Shown here in pieces: positions 1-8,442 of a stretch of 64,000 nucleotides of DNA (positions are counted from its first letter, which is position 1; each line of letters opens with the position of its first letter). The translations under genes were made by a program, and so were the position numbers. Under the pieces are notes generated by a model. It worked only from the letters and a program-made list of their open reading frames with translations, did not search any database and had not been told where the DNA came from. Source of the stretch: Gp6-AA40 sp963772955 (GTDB lineage Bacteria; Acidobacteriota; Vicinamibacteria; Vicinamibacterales; UBA2999); assembly GCA_963772955.1 (NCBI GenBank), contig CAVYZF010000021.1, forward strand, positions 1 through 64,000, given 5' to 3'.

Positions 1-278
1 GCCGGTGGCGGGACGGACGACGCCGAGACCGCCGACCGCCACCGGGACTCCGCGTGTGCCTGCCCTCGTCCATCGGCATCAGCCTGATCGTGCCGGCCGG
101 TCGCAGTCGTCAGAGGGTCGGTCAGTCTCTTCGCACTGTCTAGTTGACGGGGTGAGCTTACGCAACGTTGAACCGTACGCGGGCGGATATTCGCGAATGC
201 AGAATGGCGCGTCTTCATAGGCGCCAGCGTCGCAGCTGCCCGCTGGCTCGATACTGCGCAACCCGCGCGGTCGAATCT

Positions 279-3200
279 TCAAGCAACAGCCGCCGCGAAG
301 TGGGCGAACAGATCGCCTGGCAGCGAGTGCTCGAGACGCCAGGTGACCGCCATCGGCAGCTCGGATTCGTGTTTCACGTACTTTGCCGGCCCGAGGAACC
401 AGAACGCCCTGTCGTCGCTGCGGAGTCGGGCAAACAACATGATCGATGTTCCGAGCGCCTCATGCTGTTGATACCGCTGTCCGGTTTCGCTGTCGGCTCG
501 CGTGATCGACTGGCTCTCCCAGTGAATCAGGTCGCGGCTGACAGCGTAGTCGCGGTAGCGGGTCGTCGGCGAGAACTGCCCAGTAGTCTTATCCAGCGTG
601 AAGGCGAACAAATCAGCACCCGCGTCCTTCGCCCAATAAACGCCAGTCTGCCATGGGGCGACTTTCGCGTGTTCGCCGATTCCGAACGCAGCGAGGATCT
701 CAATCCGCGAGTACCGGGCGTGAACTTGCAATGGAACATCAGGATGCGTGACCAAAGCCTGTTGAACATGATCGACGCGGGTCGCGAGGACCTCGATCAA
801 ATCCAACAACTCCGCTCGAACCTGGGGGTGCGCCCAAACAATTTCACACGCGTCCTTGAGACTCGTGGCCTTATTGATTGCGCGATCCGCAACTGACGCC
901 ACGAGCATGCGAGCAAGCAGCCGTTCACGCAGGGATAGTGACGCCAGATCTGGAGGTTGGCCCTCCGACAGCAATCTGCGGTACGTATCGATCCTGAGAA
1001 AATCGTCTATGTGTAGCAGTCGGGCGCAGGCCTGTCGAAGGACCTCTTCGTTGGGTCCAGAGGGCCTGACCGAAAGGCCCGCCTCCGCACGAAGATCAGA
1101 GAACGTCTTCCTACTCGTGTAGACGTCCTCCAGTTCGAGACCTGTCTCGTCGAGGAAACGCTGTAGCGTAATGCCATTGTCGCCTCGCGCGACCGCTCGG
1201 AGTTCCTCGACCTTCTCCGGCCATCGAGAGGGAACCGCAGCGCGAATGTTTTCGAGAACAAGCTCTGTCGCGACGCGGTCCAGCTCGATGTGACAGCCCG
1301 CCGGTAAAAACGGGAAGCCTTCTGTGATCTGCTTCTCGAGATCCTTGCGGCTTCCTCCGAGTAATGCCCGGAATCGCCGATCGAACCGGAACTCCTTGCG
1401 ATGATGCCCGACGAAGTCGAGCACCGTGCAGACCGTCTTTCCCGCCAGTCGGCGCAACCCTCGTCCAAGTTGCTGCAGGAAAAGCGTTGGGCTGTCTGTC
1501 GGGCGCAGCAACAGCAGCGTGTCCACGGCCGGTATGTCGATGCCCTCATTGAAGAGATCGACGGAGAAGAGCACATTGATGCGGCGCGCGGCAAGATCTG
1601 CGAGCGCTCCCGTCCGCTCCTCGGCTGGGCTGTCTGCCCAGACCGCCGTCGAGTCGACGCCCGCTTCTCGGAACACTCTCGCCATAAACCGCGCGTGCTC
1701 AACGTTCACGCAGAAGCCGAGCGCTCGCATCCGGCGTGGATCGTCGACGCGCGACACTATCTGCGCGAGCACATGTCTGGCCCAGGCGTCATTGGCGGTC
1801 AGGAGATTCGAAAGCCCCTCGACGTCGTACCCTCGACCGCGCCGCCATGGCACCTGACGCAGATCAATCCCGTCGTGGATCCCGTAATACACGAACGGCG
1901 AGAGCCGGTGCTGATCGATCGCATCCCAAAGGCGCAGCTCGGCGGCGATTCGATTGTCGAACCAGGCCAACAGCGGGAGGCCGTCGCTCCTCTCCGGCGT
2001 CGCGGTGAGCCCCAGAAGTTCGGTTGGCTTGACGTGCTCGAGAAGCGCGCGATAGGACGGCGCGGCGGCGTGATGGAATTCATCGACGATGACCACGTCG
2101 AAGTGACCGGGATCCAGGGATCCAAAGCCGGCCGCATTGAGGCTCTGGACCGAAGCAAAGACGTGGTTGAACTGCCGGGGACGTTGCCCGCCGACCCACG
2201 GCTCTCCGAACGCATGGTCGCGTACGCAGTGACGAAACGTCGCCAGGCTCTGGTCGAGGATCTCCTCACGGTGCGCCACAAACAGCAGTCGCGAGCGCTG
2301 AAGGTGGTCTCGAAGCCGCGCGTAGTCGATCGCAGCCATGACCGTTTTACCTGTACCTGTCGCAGAAACGAGCAGGTTGCGATGGTGCCCACGTGCACGC
2401 GCGAGGGCGATCTGCTCGAGCAAGCGCTCCTGGAACGGTTCCGGCCGAAGCTCGATCGGACTAAAAAAGACGACCGGTCCGGACGGCGAACGAGCGGTTT
2501 CGGCGGCGAACGTCACGGCGTCATACGGGACGAAGTCGCCGCTGTTCCAATAGCTCTCGAACACGGCGGCGACCTTGTCGATGACGTCTGGATTTCGCGC
2601 GCCGGACATTCGGACGTTCCATTCGAGACCGCTGATCTGCGCTGAGTAAGTCAGATTCGATGAGCCGATGTAAGCCGTCGAGAACCCGGACCGTCGATGA
2701 AACAGCCACGCCTTTGCGTGCAATCGGGTGGTACTCATGTCATACGACACGCGGATGTCCGCCCCAAGATCGCTGAGCGCATCAAGGGCACGGCCTTCAG
2801 TCGACCCCGTATACGTCGTCGTGAGGATTCGCAACTCACGACCGCTCTGGCAATGGCTGCGAAGCGTGTCGAGCAGCGGAGCGATGCCGCTCCTACGGAT
2901 GAACGCCATGACAAGGTCAATGCGATCGGCTGAATGAAGTTCGGTGAGTAGTTGGTTGCCGACTCGGGGTTCACCAGGAGCATTCGTGAGTAGCGTCGTG
3001 TCGAGCAGCGGGATGAGCGGCGCTGGCATCGTTTCGACGCGACCATCCGGAGTCCTGCCCAAAACCGCACGCAGGACGGTTCCAGGCTCAATCGGCGCTT
3101 CGAGGCCGGCCTGCGATCCACTGATCGTCTGATCGATCTGCTCGATGAGCTTTCGGGCGAGCGCGACGCCGACTGCAACGCGGTCGGCATCATTCACGCC

Positions 3201-3371
3201 GGCTATGACTCGCTGCACAATCCGGCCGAGATGAAGCGCGAGCCGATCCGGCGCCTCCGCGGGCCGTACGCCATCGCGGATCGCGTGGAGGTCGTCGCCG
3301 AGATCACGAAGCTGTGACGCAATCGCCTCTGTGAGGAGGACTTCGTACAGGCCGCGAGGACGCACGTTCAT
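279..3371 (-). CDS. PLD-like nuclease/DEAD-box helicase fusion with DUF3427 C-terminus
   Basis: The 1030-residue protein has three parts. The N-terminal third contains one HKD-type phospholipase D motif (LHAKAWLF near residue 220, followed by YIGSSNLT). A superfamily 2 helicase follows with Walker A SATGTGKT, Walker B VDEFHH, motif III GLTATPERSDG and motif VI QLGRGLRR. The last ~350 residues resemble DUF3427 (FAFTLDKTTGQFSP, FLGPAKYV). Such fusions are presumed to move along DNA and nick or cut it, and they occur in defence islands. The start overlaps the stop of the upstream 241-codon gene as ATGA, so the two are translationally coupled. Its position beside an IME suggests cargo. The domain calls are secure; a defence role is inference. 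Confidence 0.88.
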   Translation of the reverse strand: MNVRPRGLYEVLLTEAIASQLRDLGDDLHAIRDGVRPAEAPDRLALHLGRIVQRVIAGVNDADRVAVGVALARKLIEQIDQTISGSQAGLEAPIEPGTVLRAVLGRTPDGRVETMPAPLIPLLDTTLLTNAPGEPRVGNQLLTELHSADRIDLVMAFIRRSGIAPLLDTLRSHCQSGRELRILTTTYTGSTEGRALDALSDLGADIRVSYDMSTTRLHAKAWLFHRRSGFSTAYIGSSNLTYSAQISGLEWNVRMSGARNPDVIDKVAAVFESYWNSGDFVPYDAVTFAAETARSPSGPVVFFSPIELRPEPFQERLLEQIALARARGHHRNLLVSATGTGKTVMAAIDYARLRDHLQRSRLLFVAHREEILDQSLATFRHCVRDHAFGEPWVGGQRPRQFNHVFASVQSLNAAGFGSLDPGHFDVVIVDEFHHAAAPSYRALLEHVKPTELLGLTATPERSDGLPLLAWFDNRIAAELRLWDAIDQHRLSPFVYYGIHDGIDLRQVPWRRGRGYDVEGLSNLLTANDAWARHVLAQIVSRVDDPRRMRALGFCVNVEHARFMARVFREAGVDSTAVWADSPAEERTGALADLAARRINVLFSVDLFNEGIDIPAVDTLLLLRPTDSPTLFLQQLGRGLRRLAGKTVCTVLDFVGHHRKEFRFDRRFRALLGGSRKDLEKQITEGFPFLPAGCHIELDRVATELVLENIRAAVPSRWPEKVEELRAVARGDNGITLQRFLDETGLELEDVYTSRKTFSDLRAEAGLSVRPSGPNEEVLRQACARLLHIDDFLRIDTYRRLLSEGQPPDLASLSLRERLLARMLVASVADRAINKATSLKDACEIVWAHPQVRAELLDLIEVLATRVDHVQQALVTHPDVPLQVHARYSRIEILAAFGIGEHAKVAPWQTGVYWAKDAGADLFAFTLDKTTGQFSPTTRYRDYAVSRDLIHWESQSITRADSETGQRYQQHEALGTSIMLFARLRSDDRAFWFLGPAKYVKHESELPMAVTWRLEHSLPGDLFAHFAAAVA

Positions 3372-4093
3372 TCGAGGCTGATTCGCCCCATAACCATGTC
3401 CAGAATGTCGCTGGCGGGAAGCCCGAGCTGTATTTCAAGAGGGTGTCGCCCGGGCGCTGAGCCTACTGTTTCGCCTTGAGACAGGCCCTGCTCGATGCGG
3501 TCCGACAGAAGACATCGCTCGCCGCAGTCAAGACCGCTGGCCAAACGCTCGAATTCGACGTAGCGGAGAAACTGGTCCGGCCGGAATGCAATGACAGTCT
3601 CAGTCAGCAGGCTCTCCTCAGGCCGCACCTTGCGTCTCGCGTCGGAGCGCTCCCGTTCCCATCCGTGCCACCGTTGTGTCAGGGCAGCTTCAAGATCGCT
3701 GGTCTCGAACTCAACCGACGGTGGGAACCTCGTGGGACTGTGCATCCTTGGGTCAACGCCGACGAACAGGCCCATCTCCAGGTGCACGCCAAACAGCAAG
3801 GTGGTCTTCTTCCCACGAGGGTCGAAATAGAGTCGGTGGCAGCGATCGAAGCCGCGGCCGTATTTGATCTGGAAACGGTGCCTGTCGGGCGGCCCTCCCG
3901 CACCTCGATACCTGTTAGCTGTGAAGGCGTAGCAGACCAGGTCGCGTCGGTCGCCCCTTGGCGTCTCGACGGTGAATTCCAATGGGCCTGTCGTCGGGCT
4001 CGCTCGCACGAGAGTCTCGGCGCCGCACTCCCGGAGTGCCGTCTCGATGCGGGCGACGATATTGTTCCGACGTAGAACGCTGTAACGTCTCAC
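3368..4093 (-). CDS. Unknown protein coupled to the helicase, possible restriction-type nuclease
   Basis: The 241-residue protein starts at GTG, preceded by a GAGGAG ribosome site about 7 nt upstream. I do not recognise the family. It is rich in Arg, Asp and aromatic residues. It has a segment with alternating charged and hydrophobic residues ending in RFQIKYG, followed by strands LLFGVHLEMGLFVGVDP. That pattern (acidic residue, then Q-x-K on a strand) resembles some PD-(D/E)XK restriction enzymes, but I cannot assign the catalytic residues. It is the first gene of a two-gene operon and its stop overlaps the helicase start. A sensor or nuclease partner of the helicase is the simplest guess. 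Confidence 0.7.
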   Translation of the reverse strand: MRRYSVLRRNNIVARIETALRECGAETLVRASPTTGPLEFTVETPRGDRRDLVCYAFTANRYRGAGGPPDRHRFQIKYGRGFDRCHRLYFDPRGKKTTLLFGVHLEMGLFVGVDPRMHSPTRFPPSVEFETSDLEAALTQRWHGWERERSDARRKVRPEESLLTETVIAFRPDQFLRYVEFERLASGLDCGERCLLSDRIEQGLSQGETVGSAPGRHPLEIQLGLPASDILDMVMGRISLE

Positions 4094-4368
4094 GTGACTC
4101 CTCGTCGTACACGATTCATCACGTGGCTGTGCTCCACGCGTGCGAGCGTAGGGGGAATTACACCTTCGGTCAAGCGTTCTGATGTCTACAGCTCACAAAT
4201 TTTTGCTAAGCCTGTTATTCGCGCTACCGCTCGTGATCGTTGCGTTCTCCACGGCACTCGCGATGTCGGGCATCTCCTGAAAAACAATTCGCTTTGTCGA
4301 ATCTGATTCAGACTCATACTTTTGGTCGTCACTGTAGAGAGCCTCCTCCAATTCCATCAACGACCGCT

Positions 4369-4446
4369 ATGCAACTTAGAGAGATTTCCGTCGAACGGTT
4401 CAGAGGCATCGCGAAGTTCAGCTGGCGGCCTGTGTCGGGGGTGATC
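4369..4446 (+). pseudogene. N-terminal stub of an OLD-family ATP-dependent nuclease
   Basis: From the ATG the reading is MQLREISVERFRGIAKFSW, followed by RPVSGV. This is the usual start of OLD/AAA nucleases (K-L-x-x-I-x-I-x-x-F-R-G-I, then a conserved RP-x-x-G just before the Walker A loop). The match stops before the Walker A motif, exactly where the 3' end of the mobilization gene on the other strand begins (its stop codon is at 4446-4448). The rest of the gene is absent. This looks like a defence gene cut by insertion or recombination at the edge of the mobile element. Only about 25 residues support the call. Confidence 0.55.
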
Positions 4447-4904
4447 TATCGAATTGGCTTCCATCCCATGAGTTTCTCGAGCTGGCGACGCTCGGTCGGC
4501 GTCATAGTCGCCATCCGCGCCTCGATGGCGTGGACGAGCTCTTCTCGTTTCCTGAGCTCCGTCAGCTGGCTCGCATGGGGCTCGGTCCACGCGGCGTAAC
4601 CGGCCCCGGCGGCCGCGGCGGAGGCAAGCGCGAAGGCCAGAGCCAACAACCAGCGCCGCCACACGCCTGGCCAGAACCGAAGTCTCTCCTGCTCGCGAAA
4701 GTGGCGGACGTCCACCAAGAGTTGCTGCGCCTCGCGAAGCCAGTCGCGCTCGTCGCGGAGGACGGCACGGAAGTCCTCGTTGCCGGCGATAGCATCGACT
4801 TGTCTGGTCAACTGCTCGAGGAGCTGCGCCACTTCAGTGAGCCGAGCATGGACCTGATCAGCCGCTTCACGCTGCGCGCGGAAGGTGTCGAGGGCACTTT
4901 GCAT
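4446..4904 (-). CDS. Mobilization-associated coiled-coil membrane protein
   Basis: The 152-residue protein begins with a long predicted coiled coil (residues ~1-85, Q/E/R/L heptads). One transmembrane segment follows (LLALAFALASAAAAGAGYA, ~90-110), then a charged tail containing MTPTERRQLEKLMGWK. It starts 2 nt after the relaxase gene, so the two form one unit. A clear homologue lies at 63025-63486, also next to a relaxase gene, with the same architecture and the matching tail MTSAERRQLDTLMKWK. The pairing suggests a role in anchoring or assisting the relaxase, but no function is known to me. Confidence 0.75.
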   Translation of the reverse strand: MQSALDTFRAQREAADQVHARLTEVAQLLEQLTRQVDAIAGNEDFRAVLRDERDWLREAQQLLVDVRHFREQERLRFWPGVWRRWLLALAFALASAAAAGAGYAAWTEPHASQLTELRKREELVHAIEARMATMTPTERRQLEKLMGWKPIR

Positions 4905-4906
4905 AG

Positions 4907-5854
4907 CTACCTCCCGGGATGGGAATCGTCGTCACGCCCGCGGCCTGATCCTCCGGATCCGGCGTAGCCTCGGGCAAGCTCGGGATGCTCTTCGATGTGG
5001 CGCACGAGAGCAGTGCGCATGGACTCGAGCGCCGCGATCTCGTGCTCGACGGATCGGAGTTGGTCGCGCTCGTCGACGACGGTCGCGGCGGCTTCGAGCC
5101 TGTCGTGAGCCTGACCTCGAGCAGCCATGTGGGCAGCCTTCGGGCCGTAGTGTTCGCCCGCCTCTTGATCGACGCCCTGACGCTCATAGCTCCGATGGTC
5201 GACGCGCTCCTCTCGCCCGAGGCGGGCCATCGTCTTGTTCGTGAGCTCGGCCCACTCCCGCCGCGCGTTCTCTACCCACTCGCGTCCGTGAAAGGTCCGA
5301 CTCTTCTCGGCGCCGCCCTTCGTCGAGTCGGTCGGGTTCGCGCGCGAGAACCACTGCTCCTGGCTGCGCTCGATCCCGTCGTTCTTCCGCTCCGAGATCA
5401 TCAGGTGCGCGTGCGGGTTGTGCTCCTGCCCGTTGGCGTCTCGGCCGGCGTGGATGGCGAGCGTGTAGGGCAAGGACTCCTCTGAAGTCAGGTGCTGGGC
5501 GAACTCGTGCGCGAGGGCAACCTGGTCCTCGATACTCAAGTCGCGGGGGAGCGCGAAATCAGCATTCACATAGAGACGCCCGTTGGCGCGCTCATACAGG
5601 TCGGCCGCGTTCCAGTAATCGCTCGCGTCGTTCTCGGCCCACGACGGCATGTGATCTGACTCGGTGTAAATCGCCGGGTCACGATCGCCGTCCGCGTATT
5701 CCCCTTCTCGCGTGATGTAGTCGTGGGACGCCCCTGCGCGCGAGCCCACGCCTCGCGAGCCGGATCGAAACGACACGTGGAAGGAACTCCCACCACTCGA
5801 AGTCTTGCCGCCGCCCGGCTCGGGCGACTTTTCATACAACCAATCCATCGTCAT
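4907..5854 (-). CDS. mobA: MobA/MobL-family relaxase
   Basis: The 315-residue protein has the MobA/MobL (MOBQ) relaxase core. An early Tyr region (SHDYITREG) supplies the likely nicking tyrosine, and the metal-binding motif reads NPHAHLMISERKNDG. I chose the start MTMDWLYEK because CAGGAG sits just upstream; the frame itself opens further out, at 5902. The enzyme would nick the element at oriT and pilot the strand to a recipient, using another element's transfer channel because no type IV secretion genes are visible. It is short for the family and lacks the C-terminal helicase or primase. A partial, frameshifted relative occurs at 63492-64000. Confidence 0.9.
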   Translation of the reverse strand: MTMDWLYEKSPEPGGGKTSSGGSSFHVSFRSGSRGVGSRAGASHDYITREGEYADGDRDPAIYTESDHMPSWAENDASDYWNAADLYERANGRLYVNADFALPRDLSIEDQVALAHEFAQHLTSEESLPYTLAIHAGRDANGQEHNPHAHLMISERKNDGIERSQEQWFSRANPTDSTKGGAEKSRTFHGREWVENARREWAELTNKTMARLGREERVDHRSYERQGVDQEAGEHYGPKAAHMAARGQAHDRLEAAATVVDERDQLRSVEHEIAALESMRTALVRHIEEHPELARGYAGSGGSGRGRDDDSHPGR

Positions 5855-5984
5855 CTCCTGCCGGCCAGGGGCGCACGAAGGGCCGTTTCGAAGAAACGCC
5901 AAAGTGCGCCTGATGGCCGGCTCTCGCCGTCCACAGGCCCGGCGCCCGCCTCGACGCGCTCGTCAACGCGCCCGACTGACTTCG

Positions 5985-6266
5985 TTACTTCGCAGTGGCT
6001 CGCGTCTGAAATCCGAAGGCCGCGCGGTCGTACGCGCGAGTGAGTCGGGGCTCGAGCCACCGTTCCAACTCCGCACGCGAGCCGAGCGCAGGGACGCCTC
6101 CATGCTCGACTGCGGCGAGCACCATCGCGCCGACCAGGATCTTCTGTCGCGTGTCGCGACGACGATCGGCCTGGCTCGCGCGGGCCGCCAATCGACCTCT
6201 CTCTTGTCGCAGACGCGCGAGGCGTTCGTCGATCGATCGAATGCGAGTGAATACGTCTTCAGGCAT
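5985..6266 (-). CDS. traD: TraD-like conjugal transfer/mobilization protein
   Basis: The 93-residue basic helical protein has the block ERGRLAARASQADRRRDTRQ then KILVGAMVLAAVEHGG, followed by ELERWLEPRLTRAYDRAAFGF. This matches the small TraD family seen beside TraA/MobA-type relaxases on alphaproteobacterial plasmids. It lies upstream of the relaxase gene on the same strand with a 130-nt gap. Family members are thought to help relaxosome assembly. The second IME copy at the right edge has no visible equivalent between its relaxase and integrase genes. Confidence 0.75.
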   Translation of the reverse strand: MPEDVFTRIRSIDERLARLRQERGRLAARASQADRRRDTRQKILVGAMVLAAVEHGGVPALGSRAELERWLEPRLTRAYDRAAFGFQTRATAK

Positions 6267-6628
6267 GTGGCACCTCCGCGAGCAGCGAGCGTCAGTGAAC
6301 GTGTGAACGTCAAAACAGGTTCAACGCGAACAGCAAGGAGTGTGCTGAGCACGGAAGTTGCTCAATGCGCGACGCACGGCGGCAGATGCTCGCGCCGTTC
6401 GTGAGACACGTGAGGAATCGGGCGGACGTGATGAGACGTCATGGAATTTCTGAATGCGCGTGGAAACGCCAGAAGCCACCGACTCCAGACGCGCGGGAAT
6501 GGACGGCTCGAGTGAAGAAACGACATTGGGTGTCATCTCCAGCGAACGGGCGTCCTCGGGAGCTGACGGTCGCAAATCTGTGGAACTTGGGAAGCCGCAA
6601 GGACGCACGAATGACGAGCGTTTATCGC

Positions 6629-6764
6629 GCGATCACGCCGCAGATCACTGAATCGCGCACGAGCGCGACGCGTCCGTGATCACGTCGGTGATCGAATGTT
6701 GATCACGAGCGTGATCACTTTCGTGCATCGCGCGTGATCAGTTCGGAGTAATCGCAATGATCAA
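6629..6764. repeat. Iteron-like cluster of TGATCA/GATCAC motifs
   Basis: At least seven copies of GATCAC or its palindromic form (G)TGATCA(C) occur within about 135 nt, with spacings of roughly 10-20 nt. Examples start near 6631, 6643, 6676, 6700, 6711, 6734 and 6757; one diverged copy (GTGATCG) is near 6688. They fill the gap between the leftward mob genes and the rightward excisionase/integrase genes. Such arrays are typical binding sites for an initiator, excisionase or divergent-promoter repressor. Dam-type sites (GATC) are an incidental consequence. I see no coding sequence here. Confidence 0.6.
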
Positions 6765-6828
6765 CAAGGTGCACGGAGACGACGAAACCGAGAGCCGGCG
6801 GCAATTGCTAAACATGGCCTGCGCGGAG

Positions 6829-6892
6829 CCGGTGTCAAGGCCGAAGCCCGCCGCATGGCGGGTCGAAGCGAAGCGCAGAGCCTTGACGCCGG
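6829..6892. other. Nested hairpins, candidate oriT or regulatory structure
   Basis: Two 13-nt arms, CCGGTGTCAAGGC at 6829-6841 and GCCTTGACGCCGG at 6880-6892, pair with one mismatch. They enclose a second perfect hairpin CCCGCC-GCAT-GGCGGG at 6847-6862. The structure sits in the non-coding interval between mobilization and integration genes, right after the TGATCA array. Relaxase nick regions commonly carry such inverted repeats, but I recognise no known nic sequence. Confidence 0.4.
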
Positions 6893-6989
6893 CGAGCCCA
6901 GGCCGACACTTCCTGGCCGCCGGCGAACCCTTCGGGTGAATCACATGGATGGGAACCAATGACGACGAACGCCATTCAGTGAGGACGCG

Positions 6990-7205
6990 ATGACTGAGAC
7001 CAGTTGGATGAACGTTGGAGGACCGTCACTTCTTCTCGTCAGCGAGGTTGCTGCAATCCTACGAACGAGTCCGAAAGCGGTCTACGCGATGATCGAACGC
7101 GGACTGCTTCCAGGCGTCGTGCGCATCGGTCGTCGCGTGCTCATTCAACGCGACGATCTGCTACATTGGCTCAGCCAAAAGTCCGCGCCATCGCTGGAAA
7201 GGTAG
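6990..7205 (+). CDS. Excisionase-like helix-turn-helix DNA-binding protein
   Basis: The 71-residue protein has the HTH_17/MerR-like fold used by recombination directionality factors: VSEVAAILRTSPKAVYAMIE, then RGLLPGVVRIGRRVLIQRDDLLHWL. It sits 4 nt before the integrase gene with an AGAGCG-rich spacer. It probably directs excision and may regulate the int promoter or bind the nearby TGATCA array. The homologue at 62815-63028 keeps the same sequence core next to a second integrase gene. Confidence 0.85.
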   Translation: MTETSWMNVGGPSLLLVSEVAAILRTSPKAVYAMIERGLLPGVVRIGRRVLIQRDDLLHWLSQKSAPSLER

Positions 7206-7209
7206 AGCG

Positions 7210-8337
7210 ATGAGCGTGACCCTTAGACCCTATCGGCGCGGAGGTTGGGAAGTGGACCTGCGTGTCACGCTGCCTGACGAATCGGAACACCGAATGCGTC
7301 TCAAGGCGCCACTCGGATCGAAGTCAGCGGCGCAACGGTGGGCAGAAGAGCGTGAGCGACACTGGTACCACAAGCTCACGCACCCCCAACTCGCAAACGT
7401 ACAAAAGGAGGTACCCACACTGAAACAGTTCGCGCCTCGTTTCCTCGACGGCCACGCGCGGGCCAATCGTCAGAAGCCGAGCGGGATCGCTGCCAAGGAA
7501 ATGATCCTGCGCGTGCATCTGATTCCGGCGCTGGGTCACAGAAAGCTTGACGCGATCAAGAGCGAACAGGTGCAGCGACTGAAGTGCGATCTGGAAGCGA
7601 AGTCGCCCAAGACGGTGAACAACGTCTTGAGCGTGCTGAGCATACTGCTGAAGAAAGCCGTGGAGTGGGAGGTCATCGAGCGAATGCCGTGCACGGTGAA
7701 GCTGCTTCCGGTGTCGAAGGGATCAACAGCGTTCTACGACTTCGACGAATTCGAGCATCTCGTCGAGTCAGCGCGTGAGCTCGATCAACGAACACATCTC
7801 ATCATCCTCCTCGGTGGTGAGGCGGGAATGCGTTGCGGCGAGATGATTGCGCTGGAGTGGACTGATGTGGATCTCGCGAACAGGCAGCTTTCAGTTCGCC
7901 GGTCGGACTGGAACGGTCATGTGACGGTACCCAAAGGCGGGCGCATCCGGCACGTACCGATGACGAGACGACTGGCCACTGCGTTGAGCGAGCATCGACA
8001 CCTGCGGAGCACGCGCGTGCTTTGTCAGGACAACGCGGAGCCACTCACACGACAGATCGTACAGACGCGTGCGAAACGAGCGGCGCGGCGCGCAGGCGTG
8101 TTGCGCGGATCACCCACGAGCGGTGGCGGAGGGGTGCACATCCTTCGTCACACGTTCTGCTCGCACCTGGCGATGCGCGGCGCACCGGCGCGCGCGATCC
8201 AGGAGCTCGCCGGACACGTGGACCTGTCGATGACTCAGCGCTACATGCATCTGAGCCCTGCGGCACTCGACGCGGCGATTCGGTTGTTGGAGGAACCCGC
8301 TGGTCCGGCGGGAGTGAAGCGTCACGGGTCCGCCTGA
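7210..8337 (+). CDS. int: Tyrosine site-specific integrase of the tRNA-Ser IME
   Basis: The 375-residue protein has an N-terminal arm-binding region, a SAM-like core-binding domain (~75-170) and a catalytic domain. Catalytic residues are visible: Arg in GMRCGEMIALEW, the HILRHTF box, AGH in ELAGHVDLS, and the nucleophile Tyr in TQRYMHLSP. It ends 105 nt before the 3' end of tRNA-Ser on the opposite strand, the usual geometry for integration into a tRNA gene. After the stop, another frame continues with RGDMLETGT, matching the C-terminus of the sister integrase (RGDIVETAS). The last ~15 residues may therefore be altered by a small indel. Confidence 0.93.
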   Translation: MSVTLRPYRRGGWEVDLRVTLPDESEHRMRLKAPLGSKSAAQRWAEERERHWYHKLTHPQLANVQKEVPTLKQFAPRFLDGHARANRQKPSGIAAKEMILRVHLIPALGHRKLDAIKSEQVQRLKCDLEAKSPKTVNNVLSVLSILLKKAVEWEVIERMPCTVKLLPVSKGSTAFYDFDEFEHLVESARELDQRTHLIILLGGEAGMRCGEMIALEWTDVDLANRQLSVRRSDWNGHVTVPKGGRIRHVPMTRRLATALSEHRHLRSTRVLCQDNAEPLTRQIVQTRAKRAARRAGVLRGSPTSGGGGVHILRHTFCSHLAMRGAPARAIQELAGHVDLSMTQRYMHLSPAALDAAIRLLEEPAGPAGVKRHGSA

Positions 8338-8442
8338 AGGCGGACACTACGTACGAAGCCGGTCTCTACTAGTGCACTCGTGGAGACATGTTGGAGACGG
8401 GCACTAGAGAGCAAAAACGATCAATAAAACCGGGCAGGAAAC

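Noticed and set aside
3..152. Possible C-terminal end of a rightward gene entering from the left edge
   Set aside because: The frame is open and ends at 152, but it has no recognisable motif and other frames look equally good; 1-278 is left unassigned.
6757..6939. 60-codon rightward ORF beginning inside the last TGATCA repeat
   Set aside because: It overlaps the structured hairpin region and encodes low-complexity Arg/Pro-rich sequence, consistent with non-coding control DNA.
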